64,000 nucleotides of DNA. It comes from Treponema sp. Lineage in GTDB: Bacteria > Spirochaetota > Spirochaetia > Treponematales > Breznakiellaceae. The notes under the pieces were generated by a model that was given only the letters and a program-made list of their open reading frames with translations, did not search any database and was not told where the DNA came from. Shown here in pieces: positions 25,776 through 33,383 of the stretch (positions are counted from its first letter, which is position 1; each line of letters opens with the position of its first letter). A program made the translations under genes and the position numbers. The DNA lies in contig WRMC01000004.1 of assembly GCA_009777335.1 (NCBI GenBank), positions 1 to 64,000 of the forward strand, written 5' to 3'.

Positions 25776-27296
25776 CTATCTCCTGTAGATCGTCGATAGA
25801 TCGATCACCCCCAGGGGATGATCCTGGACTCCCCCGAACATGCCCTCCCGGAAGACCCGGTAGCCCAGGATGTCCTGGATGTACACGCTGGCCGCATTAT
25901 CGGAGAGGATCTGCTGGGCCTCCTGGTAGAGGGCGATCCGCCGGGCCTCGTTTAGCTCCGTCAGGGCCGCCCCGTAGACCCGGTCGTACTCGGGGCTGTT
26001 AAAGTTGATGAAGTTTCCGTTGTCCCCCGAGCGGTAGCGGTCCAGGAAGTTCCGGACGCTCACGTTGGCCGCATCCAGGGAGATAATGGTGCCCTGGAAG
26101 TTCCTTCCCCGGAAGTTATCGGCCAGCCAGGTGGCCCAGTCCACGGTGCGGATGCTCACGTTGATCCCCACGGCGGAGAGCTGGGTCGCGATGACCTGGG
26201 CGGTGTTCACGTGCATCACCAGATTGGAGGGCACCACGATTTCCAGGGGGAAGCCATTGGGGTAGCCCGCCGCACTCAGGAGGCTCCGGGCCCGGGCCAG
26301 GTCTCTGGGGTAGGGGTTCCGAAGGTTGGTATTGTAAACCGTGCTGAGCCCCGGAATGACAGGACTCCCCGAGGGCTCGCCCCGGCCGTCAAAGGCGATG
26401 TCTATGATGCCCTGGATGTCCAGGGCGTAGTTTATGGCCTGGCGGACCCGGATATCGTTTAGGGGGGCCACCGCATTGTTCAGGGCAAAGAGCTGGACCA
26501 TGTTGGAGTACTGGGGAAAGGCATCGAAGCGGGGGGACCGCCGTCCCGCCGATTCAAGCTGGGCTAGGAGATCCCCGTCTATCCCTGCTCCGTCTATGTT
26601 GCCCCCCAGGAGCCCCGTTAAGAGGGCTGTCGAGTCGGCGGCAAAGACTATGGTCACCTGGTCCAGCCGGGGTATGCCCTGCTGCCAGTAATGGGGGTTC
26701 CTCTGGAGGATCAGGTTCTGCTGGGGACTGTAGCGTTCGATCATGAAGGGACCGGTCCCTATGGGGTTCTGCTCCCGGTTGGCATTGCTTGCCTGGACTA
26801 TCCCAGCGGTAAGGAAGGGGAGGAACTCGGGGTCCGGGTTAAGGAGCCTGACGGTGACCTCCCGGCTTCCGGTGGCGCTGATGGTGTCGATAAGGTTATA
26901 GTTGCGGAAGCCAGCCCTTCTGGCGGTTTCTAAGGAGAAGACCACATCCTGGACTGTCACGAGGCTCCCGTCATGGAAGCGGATCCCCTGGCGGAGGGTG
27001 AATATGTAGGATCGGCCGTTTTCTTCGATCCGGTAAGCTTCGGCCACGGCGGGAAGGAGTCTTCCCGTATGGTCCGGTTTAATCAATCCCTCAAAGACAT
27101 TGAAGAGGATGCTCCGTCCGTCGGCGGTGTTGGTATTACTTAAGGGATCCAGGGTCTGGGGCTCTGAAGCAAAGCCGTAACGAAGCTGCCCGGACCGGTC
27201 ACTGTTGGGAAAGGCATGTAAGTTGGCGGTGATCATCCCGGCCCCCAGGGCGATGAGGATGGTCATTAACAGGGTCTTGGAAACACGTTTACTCAT
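25776..27296 (-). CDS. Family 5 extracellular solute-binding protein (OppA/DppA-like)
   Basis: The substrate receptor of transporter operon 2, 506 residues. The signal peptide (about 1-28, ending in ANLHA) has no lipobox Cys, so the protein would be periplasmic and soluble rather than a lipoprotein, unlike the first SBP of the window. SBP_bac_5 features are LRYGFASEPQTLDPLSNTN (about 38-56), NVFEGLIK, FTLRQGIRFHDGSLVTVQDVVFSLE and NPIGTGPFMIERYSP. AAGGAG lies 8 bases before the ATG. It is first in the operon, ahead of the hybrid kinase. Ligand is probably a peptide by family, but a sugar or other solute is possible. Confidence 0.94.
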   Translation of the reverse strand: MSKRVSKTLLMTILIALGAGMITANLHAFPNSDRSGQLRYGFASEPQTLDPLSNTNTADGRSILFNVFEGLIKPDHTGRLLPAVAEAYRIEENGRSYIFTLRQGIRFHDGSLVTVQDVVFSLETARRAGFRNYNLIDTISATGSREVTVRLLNPDPEFLPFLTAGIVQASNANREQNPIGTGPFMIERYSPQQNLILQRNPHYWQQGIPRLDQVTIVFAADSTALLTGLLGGNIDGAGIDGDLLAQLESAGRRSPRFDAFPQYSNMVQLFALNNAVAPLNDIRVRQAINYALDIQGIIDIAFDGRGEPSGSPVIPGLSTVYNTNLRNPYPRDLARARSLLSAAGYPNGFPLEIVVPSNLVMHVNTAQVIATQLSAVGINVSIRTVDWATWLADNFRGRNFQGTIISLDAANVSVRNFLDRYRSGDNGNFINFNSPEYDRVYGAALTELNEARRIALYQEAQQILSDNAASVYIQDILGYRVFREGMFGGVQDHPLGVIDLSTIYRR

Positions 27297-27367
27297 ACAA
27301 AAAGCTCCTTAAGGCAAGAGTCCCGGGATGCACGCAGCCCGGTCTGCCTGTAATGTACACATCTTAT

Positions 27368-27386
27368 GTTAAAATTTCGTTAAAAT
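27368..27386. promoter_or_regulatory. Tandem GTTAAAAT repeats upstream of transporter operon 2
   Basis: GTTAAAAT occurs at 27368-27375 and 27379-27386, a period of 11 bases (one helical turn). This spacing is usual for OmpR/PhoB-type response-regulator sites. It lies about 72-90 bases upstream of the SBP start, where a -35 region or activator site would be expected. The regulator is not identified, and the adjacent kinase has no dedicated DNA-binding partner in the window. The 166-base gap 27297-27462 otherwise holds the AAGGAG of the SBP gene. Confidence 0.4.
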
Positions 27387-27462
27387 GGGAAAGCCTCTTA
27401 CTATAGAAGTATATCGAAGGAAGGCCGGGGGTACAATAGTTTGAGGGGCCTTTCATCCCCCC

Positions 27463-29568
27463 CTAGCCAAAACGCTCCTTAAGGCGGGAAAAAAAGGCCT
27501 CCGCCTCCTGGGGGCTTTCTTCTGCTTCCGGCTCCTCCGAGAGGATAAGGTGAGCAGGAATCTCCTGTAAGAAGGGGGAGGGGAGCCGCTCGGTGTCCCC
27601 ATTCTGGCGGCGGCCTATGCGCCTTTGGCAGCTGCTGATATTGAGCTTATCCCTGGCCCGGGTAATGGCCACGTAAAAGAGCCGCCGCTCCTCCTCCAGG
27701 GAGCGAAGTTTTCCTTCTCCTTCCTCCCCCTCATCCTCGGCGTCCTCCATGCTCCTGTGATGGGGAATGATCCCCTCCTCTGCTCCGGCGATAAAGACCA
27801 CCGGAAACTCAAGGCCCTTAGAGGCGTGGATGGTCATAAGGTTTACCTTTCCCCGGGGTTCCTTGGAGCGGTCCAGGTCTTCATCGCCGTCGCTCCGGGT
27901 AAGAAGGCTGATCCGGTTTAGGTAGGCATAGAGCCCCCGTTCTTCCAGGTTCCCCTCCCTTTCGATCTCATACTCCCAGTCCTGGATCATCTTAATCAGA
28001 TACTCGATGTTGGCGTACTTCCACTTGGCTATCTTTTCATCCTTTGAGAACTCGCTGACCAGGTAGCTCCAGTAGTCGATCTTGTCCACCAGGGCCTTCA
28101 CCTTTTTTGATAAGGGGCCCCCGCTAAAGAACTCATCCCTTGCTTCACTTATGAGATCTAGGAACTCCGGGACCCCCCAGGTCTGCTGGGCCTTCTCTCC
28201 ATCGAAGAGGGATTTCTGGCTCCCCCTGGCCAGGTTCATCCGGTAGAGGGCATCGTAGAGGCTCGTGTGTTGGGCCTTGGCAAAGTCCGAGGCCCCCTGG
28301 ATGCTGGCCTTTCCTATGCCCCGCCGGGGGGTATTGATGATCCGCAGAAGGTTCACATCGTCGTGGTGGTTGGCAATCACTCTTAAATAGGAAAGGATGT
28401 CCCGGATCTCCTTGCGATCAAAGAAGCTCATCCCCCCCGAGACCCGGTAGGGAATGTTTTCCGAAAGGAAGGCCTCTTCGATGACATCGAACTGGCCGTT
28501 GGTCCTGACCAGTACCCCAAAATCATCGTAGCTTAAGCTGTCCTGGTAGCGGAGCTTTTTAATGGTCCCGGCGATGTAGGCCGCCTCGTGGGCCTCGGTC
28601 TCCTGCTGGAGGACCATGATGGGTCTTCCCTCCCCCTTGTTGGAAAAGAGATTCTTTCCCTTCCTGTCCTGGTTATGGGAGATGAGGCCGTTGGCAGCTT
28701 CGAGGATGGTGCTGGTGGAACGGTAGTTCTGCTCCAGTTTTATTTCCAGGAGCCCCGGAAAATCCTTCTCATAGAGGAGGAGGTTCTCGTAGTTGGCCCC
28801 CCGCCAGGAGTAGATGCTCTGGTCGTCGTCCCCCACCACGCAGACATTGCTCTTTGTTCCCGGCTCAGCGAGGAGCCTGAGCAGCTGGTACTGAACAAAG
28901 CTGGTGTCCTGGAATTCATCCACCAGGATATAGCGGTACCGCTTTCGGTACCTGGCGAGGATCTCCGGATAGGTGTTGAGGATCTCTATGGGCAGGGTAA
29001 GAAGATCGTCAAAGTCCACCGCGTTATAGAGCCTCAGGTTCTGCTGGTACTGTTTATAGGCAACCTCATAGGTCGAGTCGGCGGTCCTGGCCCTGGAAGT
29101 ACCATTCTGGGGGCGGCCCCATACAAAGCGTCCAATTTTAATATTGGAAAAGATCTGCTCCATCTTGTAGAGATCCATCTTCTCCCCATAGAGCCGGGTC
29201 TCCCTCAGGCTCTCTTTGATGAGCTCTATCCGGTCGGTGGAATCATAGATAGAAAAGTTTTTTCTGAACCCCAGAATTTCAATTTCGTCCCTAAGGAATT
29301 TTGCCCCAAAGGCGTGGAAGGTGCTCACTGTCAGGGCCTGGAGCTTCCGGCCGGTCAGCTCCCGGACCCGGCTTTCCATCTCCCGGGCCGCCTTATTGGT
29401 GAAGGTCAGGGCCAAAATGGCCGACTGGGGGATCCCCTTCTCGAGCATCCGCCCTATGCGGTGGGTGATGACCCTGGTCTTTCCTGAGCCCGCCCCGGCG
29501 ATGATCAGCACCGCCCCCTCCAGGGTGTTTACTGCCAGATCCTGGGGCTCGTTGAGAGCTTCCCTCAT
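27463..29568 (-). CDS. pcrA: UvrD/PcrA/Rep-family superfamily 1 DNA helicase
   Basis: A 3'-5' DNA helicase of 701 residues, slightly shorter than typical UvrD (720). The Q-motif and Walker A are in VNTLEGAVLIIAGAGSGKT (about 14-32). Motif Ia is LTFTNKAAREMESRV, motif II VDEFQDTS, motif III GDDDQSIYSWRGA, motif IV LEQNYRS, motif V VNLMTIHASKGLEFPVVFIAG and motif VI EEERRLFYVAITRARDKL. It acts in nucleotide-excision and mismatch repair and in removing proteins from DNA. Its ATG overlaps the stop of the rdgB gene by ATGA. It lacks an obvious Tudor-like RNA-polymerase-binding tail, so Rep or PcrA is an equally fair label. Confidence 0.95.
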   Translation of the reverse strand: MREALNEPQDLAVNTLEGAVLIIAGAGSGKTRVITHRIGRMLEKGIPQSAILALTFTNKAAREMESRVRELTGRKLQALTVSTFHAFGAKFLRDEIEILGFRKNFSIYDSTDRIELIKESLRETRLYGEKMDLYKMEQIFSNIKIGRFVWGRPQNGTSRARTADSTYEVAYKQYQQNLRLYNAVDFDDLLTLPIEILNTYPEILARYRKRYRYILVDEFQDTSFVQYQLLRLLAEPGTKSNVCVVGDDDQSIYSWRGANYENLLLYEKDFPGLLEIKLEQNYRSTSTILEAANGLISHNQDRKGKNLFSNKGEGRPIMVLQQETEAHEAAYIAGTIKKLRYQDSLSYDDFGVLVRTNGQFDVIEEAFLSENIPYRVSGGMSFFDRKEIRDILSYLRVIANHHDDVNLLRIINTPRRGIGKASIQGASDFAKAQHTSLYDALYRMNLARGSQKSLFDGEKAQQTWGVPEFLDLISEARDEFFSGGPLSKKVKALVDKIDYWSYLVSEFSKDEKIAKWKYANIEYLIKMIQDWEYEIEREGNLEERGLYAYLNRISLLTRSDGDEDLDRSKEPRGKVNLMTIHASKGLEFPVVFIAGAEEGIIPHHRSMEDAEDEGEEGEGKLRSLEEERRLFYVAITRARDKLNISSCQRRIGRRQNGDTERLPSPFLQEIPAHLILSEEPEAEESPQEAEAFFSRLKERFG

Positions 29569-30224
29569 GGGGAACCCTCCAGGTGGGCCGATAAGAGGCG
29601 CTCCAGGGCACGGGCGGAGCGGCCCCTATGGCTTAGATGGTTTTTTTCTTCCGCCGAAAGTTCCGCCACCGAACGGCCCAGTTCGGGGAGGTAGAAGATG
29701 GGGTCATAGCCAAAGCCCCCCCCTCCGGCTTCGGGGCGGATCTCCCCCGCCAGATACTCCTGGGCCGTAAAGAAGCGCTGGGGCCCGTAATAGAGGACCA
29801 TGGTGCAGATAAAGCGGGCCCCCCTTTGGGGATTATCCCCCAGTTCCGAGAGGACCAGGGCGTTTCTTTGGGCGTCGCTCTTCTGGGGGTCCGGGGCTCC
29901 CTGGGGGCCGTTATAATAGGCCGAGTGGATCCCCGGCCGGCCATCCAGGGCTTGGACCCAGAGCCCCGAGTCATCGGAGATGATGGGGTCCCCGCTCTTG
30001 TACAGGGGGGGGCGTTTTTCTTCCAGAAGCTCCCAGAGGGCCCGGGCCTTGAGAAGGGCGTTTTCGAGGAAGCTATCCCCAGTCTCGTCGGGAGAAAATT
30101 CCAGGCCCCCGTCCCCGGGGGAATAGACTACCAGGCCCGGGATGAGGGGACTAAGGATGCTGATGAGTTCTTTTTTCTTGTGGCTGTTACCGCTGGCAAA
30201 CCAGAGTATCCCCGCTCTTCCCAT
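29565..30224 (-). CDS. rdgB: dITP/XTP pyrophosphatase (RdgB/HAM1 family)
   Basis: A house-cleaning enzyme of 219 residues that hydrolyses dITP, ITP and XTP to monophosphates. The N-terminal substrate loop ILWFASGNSHKKKEL (6-20) corresponds to the family T/S-x-N-x-x-K. SDDSGLWVQALDGRPGIHSAYY (about 84-105) contains the metal-binding Asp and Gly-rich strand. GFGYDPIFYLPELGRSVAELSAEEKNHLSHRGRSARAL (about 170-207) is the signature C-terminal block. GGGAGGG precedes the ATG. It is co-transcribed with the helicase gene, a plausible genome-maintenance pair. Confidence 0.95.
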   Translation of the reverse strand: MGRAGILWFASGNSHKKKELISILSPLIPGLVVYSPGDGGLEFSPDETGDSFLENALLKARALWELLEEKRPPLYKSGDPIISDDSGLWVQALDGRPGIHSAYYNGPQGAPDPQKSDAQRNALVLSELGDNPQRGARFICTMVLYYGPQRFFTAQEYLAGEIRPEAGGGGFGYDPIFYLPELGRSVAELSAEEKNHLSHRGRSARALERLLSAHLEGSP

Positions 30225-30257
30225 GGGTCCCTCCCGGGGCCTACTATAGCAGAAGGA

Positions 30258-30275
30258 GGGAGGGGAGGGGAAGGG
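30258..30275 (+). other. G-quadruplex-forming motif upstream of rdgB
   Basis: GGGAGGGGAGGGGAAGGG is four runs of three or four G with one- or two-base loops, a near-ideal quadruplex sequence. It sits on the non-template side, 34 bases upstream of the leftward rdgB start and within its promoter region. Function is unproven. It is one of the features in the 222-base gap between rdgB and the AraC gene. Confidence 0.55.
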
Positions 30276-30291
30276 ATGGTTAGACCAGTCA

Positions 30292-30316
30292 GTCCAACCA
30301 GTCCAACCGGTTGGAC
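30292..30316. repeat. GTCCAACC repeats with a perfect 16-base palindrome
   Basis: GTCCAACC occurs at 30292-30299 and 30301-30308, the second copy being the left half of the perfect palindrome GTCCAACCGGTTGGAC (30301-30316). It lies at the boundary where base composition falls sharply into the A+T-rich island. It may be a regulator operator for the AraC gene 130 bases downstream, a weak terminator, or an insertion scar. No matching copy was noticed at the far end of the island. Confidence 0.5.
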
Positions 30317-30446
30317 CTATTGCTATAAAGTGAATTAGTACCTAAGCTAAATCAATATAACCAACATCCCCAAAAAAATAGCAATTAATATCAAATTTTC
30401 CCAATATCTCTGTATTACAGTATCTGCGTGGTGGCAGGGGAAAGGT

Positions 30447-31391
30447 ATGTATGACTGGAACAGGATGCTTCACCTTATAGTGAACGAGATTGATGAACGA
30501 ATTAAAGACCACGACGATGAGGCCTTAACGCTAAAATCTCTGGCCAAAAGGCTTGGCTACTCGGAATTCCATGCCACCCGAAGATTCAAAGATGTTTCAG
30601 GCATGCATTTAAGTGATTATATCCGCCTTAGAAAACTCGCCTTTGCCCTCATCGATGTAAGGGATACCCAGGATAGCTTGTTTGATATTGCAGTTAAATA
30701 CGGCTTTGGAAGCCATGAAGCCTTTACCCGATCATTTAAGACGACCTATGGCATAACCCCAAAAAAATACCGGCAAAATCCCTTGCCGGTGGTTCTTCGT
30801 ACCAAACTATCTATTTTTGATCGTTATTATTTAGGTTTAGAAGAAATTGGCATGGCTACATCAACCAGGGATGTAAAAACATATTTTATTACCCTGCCGG
30901 CCCATCTTTATTTACACATTAAAAATTATGAAAGCAAGGGCTATTGGGATTTTTGGAAAAAACAGGCAACTATTCCTGGCCAGAACTGGGATACCATCTG
31001 CGGCCTCTTGGACAGCATTAAAGGAAACCTTGACGGTCATGTTGATGTACTTTGTAACTATTCCGGCCAGGTCATGGCCCGTATGTATGAAGGAAATGGT
31101 GCCATAGCAGAAGGGTATGGCATAAGGCTGCCTCTGGATTACAAAGGTCCTATTCCCGAAAACATGCTTGTAGCAAGGATCCCCGAACATGATTATATTG
31201 TTTTTGAACACGGCCCCTTTGATTATGAACAAGAAAATGAAACGGTAGAAAAAAAATTAATAGACGCAGAGCTATCCTTTGATTATTCAAAAACCGGCTA
31301 CAGCCATGATGCTTCCTCTGGCAGGGTAGGGTATTTTTACCATATTCCCGCCCTATTTAAAAAGAGATTAGAACCCGTTAGACGAAGGTAA
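30447..31391 (+). CDS. AraC-family regulator with GyrI-like effector domain (Rob-type)
   Basis: The protein has 314 residues. Two helix-turn-helix units occupy about residues 20-112 (LTLKSLAKRLGYSEFHATRRFKDVSG and LFDIAVKYGFGSHEAFTRSFKTTYGITPKKYR). Residues about 150-310 resemble the GyrI-like small-molecule-binding domain (FITLPAHLYLHIKNYESKG, EGYGIRLPLDYK, YIVFEHGPFDYEQENETVEKKLI). This order is that of Rob and related drug-responsive activators. AAAGG precedes the ATG. Base composition is clearly more A+T-rich than flanking genes and codons such as AAA, TTT and ATT are favoured, suggesting acquisition. It is followed after 16 bases by a nucleotidyltransferase gene it may control. Confidence 0.9.
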   Translation: MYDWNRMLHLIVNEIDERIKDHDDEALTLKSLAKRLGYSEFHATRRFKDVSGMHLSDYIRLRKLAFALIDVRDTQDSLFDIAVKYGFGSHEAFTRSFKTTYGITPKKYRQNPLPVVLRTKLSIFDRYYLGLEEIGMATSTRDVKTYFITLPAHLYLHIKNYESKGYWDFWKKQATIPGQNWDTICGLLDSIKGNLDGHVDVLCNYSGQVMARMYEGNGAIAEGYGIRLPLDYKGPIPENMLVARIPEHDYIVFEHGPFDYEQENETVEKKLIDAELSFDYSKTGYSHDASSGRVGYFYHIPALFKKRLEPVRRR

Positions 31392-31407
31392 GTAAAGGAG
31401 GTTTACT

Positions 31408-32322
31408 ATGAAATATCCATCATGGGATATGATGTTAAGTAAAGGAAAAAATTCATTTATTGAAGAATTGGGCAGCAAGAAAAGAAGGGATAAAGAAATA
31501 GCTGAGCTTGTTACCGATACCATTCCTATCGAAGTAAAGGAAATAATGAAGTTATTTTCCCTTCAAAAAGAAGTAGAGGCCATAACCTTGGGGGGTTCAC
31601 GAGTTAGGGGGAGGATAGACGAGAGCTCCGATTACGATCTGTATGTTTACTATAAAAAAGAACTAAGCCCCCAGGTCCGCCGAAATATCCTTGCATCTTT
31701 TTGCCGCCATGCAGAGATAGGAAATTCCTTTTGGGAAATCGAAGATAACGGTACTCTGCATAGTGGTATTAGCCTAGACATAATCTACCGGAATATAGAT
31801 CAATGTGAGCAAAATATAGCCGAGGTTTGTGAAGGGGGAAAAAGTTTTAATGGCTATACCACCTGTTTATGGAACAATATAGTTACCAGTACCATTATCT
31901 ATGATAAAAACCGAAAAATGTCCCGAATGAAACAGCGTTTTGCCATACCTTATCCGAAAAATTTAAAGGACAGCATCATAAAAAGAAATATGAATTTATT
32001 GACCAATTCTTTAGTTTCGTATGAAAAGCAAATTAAAATTTCTGTGGACAGACAGGATGTTTTATACACCCATAACAGAATGACCGCATTTTTAGAAAGC
32101 TATTTTGATATTCTTTTTGCGTTGAATGAAGTTAAAAACCCTGGCGGGAAGTTTGCCATGGAAGCATGCAGGGATAGCTGTTCTCTCCTGCCTCAAAACT
32201 TTGAAGAACATATTAATTCTTTATTTTATTCTTTAGGTAATGACCTGGCCGGCATAAAGGGCATCATAGAAAAGATGATACAGGAATTAAAGCAGCTGAT
32301 GGCTCATTCCTTAGCAGCCTAA
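31408..32322 (+). CDS. Nucleotidyltransferase-fold protein, possibly antibiotic-modifying
   Basis: The protein has 304 residues. The polymerase-beta-type NTase motif is LGGSRVRGRIDESSDYDLYVYY (about 61-82): GGS followed by the DxD pair. A third acid is in HSGISLDIIYR (about 115-125). The C-terminal half is helical (RMTAFLESYFDILFALNEVK) like the substrate-binding half of aminoglycoside or lincosamide nucleotidyltransferases, but no drug-specific signature was recognised. It could also belong to the DUF4037-type or minimal NTases. AAAGGAGG precedes the ATG. The gene is as A+T-rich as the AraC gene before it; both probably arrived together. Drug-linked regulation by a Rob-type protein makes a resistance role plausible but unproven. 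Confidence 0.8.
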   Translation: MKYPSWDMMLSKGKNSFIEELGSKKRRDKEIAELVTDTIPIEVKEIMKLFSLQKEVEAITLGGSRVRGRIDESSDYDLYVYYKKELSPQVRRNILASFCRHAEIGNSFWEIEDNGTLHSGISLDIIYRNIDQCEQNIAEVCEGGKSFNGYTTCLWNNIVTSTIIYDKNRKMSRMKQRFAIPYPKNLKDSIIKRNMNLLTNSLVSYEKQIKISVDRQDVLYTHNRMTAFLESYFDILFALNEVKNPGGKFAMEACRDSCSLLPQNFEEHINSLFYSLGNDLAGIKGIIEKMIQELKQLMAHSLAA

Positions 32323-32363
32323 TAGCAAGGAGCCCCGCTGGTCTTTACCCCTCTGGCCCGGGG

Positions 32364-33383
32364 GTGCTACCATGGGCCATGAAGATCCTCCCGGGGCTCA
32401 TCCTTGCCAGTCTCTTTGCCCTTCCTGCCTGGTACTTCGGGGGCCTTATCCCCCTGGCGGGGGGGCCCATCCTGGCCCTCTTTGGGGGCATGGTCCTCTC
32501 TTTTTTCTTTCCTGCTTTGGTTCAGGGGGAAAGGGCAGCGGTCTTTGGCCCGGGCCTAAGGACCTGTTCTAAAAAAGTCCTCCAGATCGCCATAGTCCTC
32601 ATCGGGTTTGGCATGAACCTTTCCTATATAAATGCCCTGGGGGCTCCGGTTCTTTTGGTCCTGGGCCTGAACGCCCTGGCGGTCTTCCTCTGCGCTCGGG
32701 CTGCGGGGGCTAAGTTGAAACCCCAAAAGAGGACCCTTATCGCCGTGGGAACCGCCATCTGCGGGGGTTCCGCCATAGCCGCCGCCGCTCCGGTGATCCG
32801 GGCCAGCGATGAGGATGTGGCCCAGGCCCTCTCGACGGTCTTTCTGTTCAACCTGGCGGCGGTCTTTGTCTTTCCCCTTTTGGGCCGGCTCCTCTCTCTG
32901 GGGGATCTGGCCTTTGGGGTCTGGGCCGGCCTGGGAATCAACGACACCTCTTCGGTGGTGGCTGCCGCATCTGCCTGGAGCAATGCCGCCGGGAACGACA
33001 GCGCCCTTTCTATGGCCATCCTCGTGAAGCTCATCCGGACCCTGATGATCCTCCCCGTGACCGCTGCCCTCGCCCTCTATCATTCCCGGGGGAGGAAGGG
33101 GGAAGGAGGTTCTTTTCGTTTTACAGCGGTCTTCCCCTGGTTCATCTTATTTTTTGGAGCCACTGTGACTATAAACACCCTGGAGTGGGTAGGGGAGCCC
33201 TACCGGACAGTCCTGGTCCAGGGCGGAAGGTTTTTTATTTGCATGGCCATGGCCGCCATAGGCCTTAACAGCCGGGTAAAGGAACTTTTAAAATCGGGCT
33301 TGGGGCCCCTGGCTCTGGGGGGTCTTTTGTGGTTCCTCATCGCCGGCCTTTCTTTAGCGGCCCTGAGGTATATAACTCTTTAA
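32364..33383 (+). CDS. YeiH/UPF0324-family membrane protein (putative sulfate/anion exporter)
   Basis: The protein has about 339 residues with about ten hydrophobic segments. Family landmarks are GLRTCSKKVLQIAIVLIGFGMNLSYI (about 65-90), LIAVGTAICGGSAIAAAAPVI (about 125-145) and FGVWAGLGINDTSSVVAAASAW (about 184-205). UPF0324 members are annotated as putative sulfate exporters, with little direct proof. The start is either GTG 32364 or ATG 32379; no good Shine-Dalgarno sequence favours either. G+C content returns to the local norm here, marking the end of the A+T-rich island. The TAA stop interlocks as TTAA with the convergent HD-GYP gene. Confidence 0.88.
   Translation: MLPWAMKILPGLILASLFALPAWYFGGLIPLAGGPILALFGGMVLSFFFPALVQGERAAVFGPGLRTCSKKVLQIAIVLIGFGMNLSYINALGAPVLLVLGLNALAVFLCARAAGAKLKPQKRTLIAVGTAICGGSAIAAAAPVIRASDEDVAQALSTVFLFNLAAVFVFPLLGRLLSLGDLAFGVWAGLGINDTSSVVAAASAWSNAAGNDSALSMAILVKLIRTLMILPVTAALALYHSRGRKGEGGSFRFTAVFPWFILFFGATVTINTLEWVGEPYRTVLVQGGRFFICMAMAAIGLNSRVKELLKSGLGPLALGGLLWFLIAGLSLAALRYITL

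Noticed and set aside
28588-29487. Open frame of 299 codons opposite the helicase gene
   Set aside because: The helicase motifs I-III are coded here on the minus strand; the antisense product has no family features.
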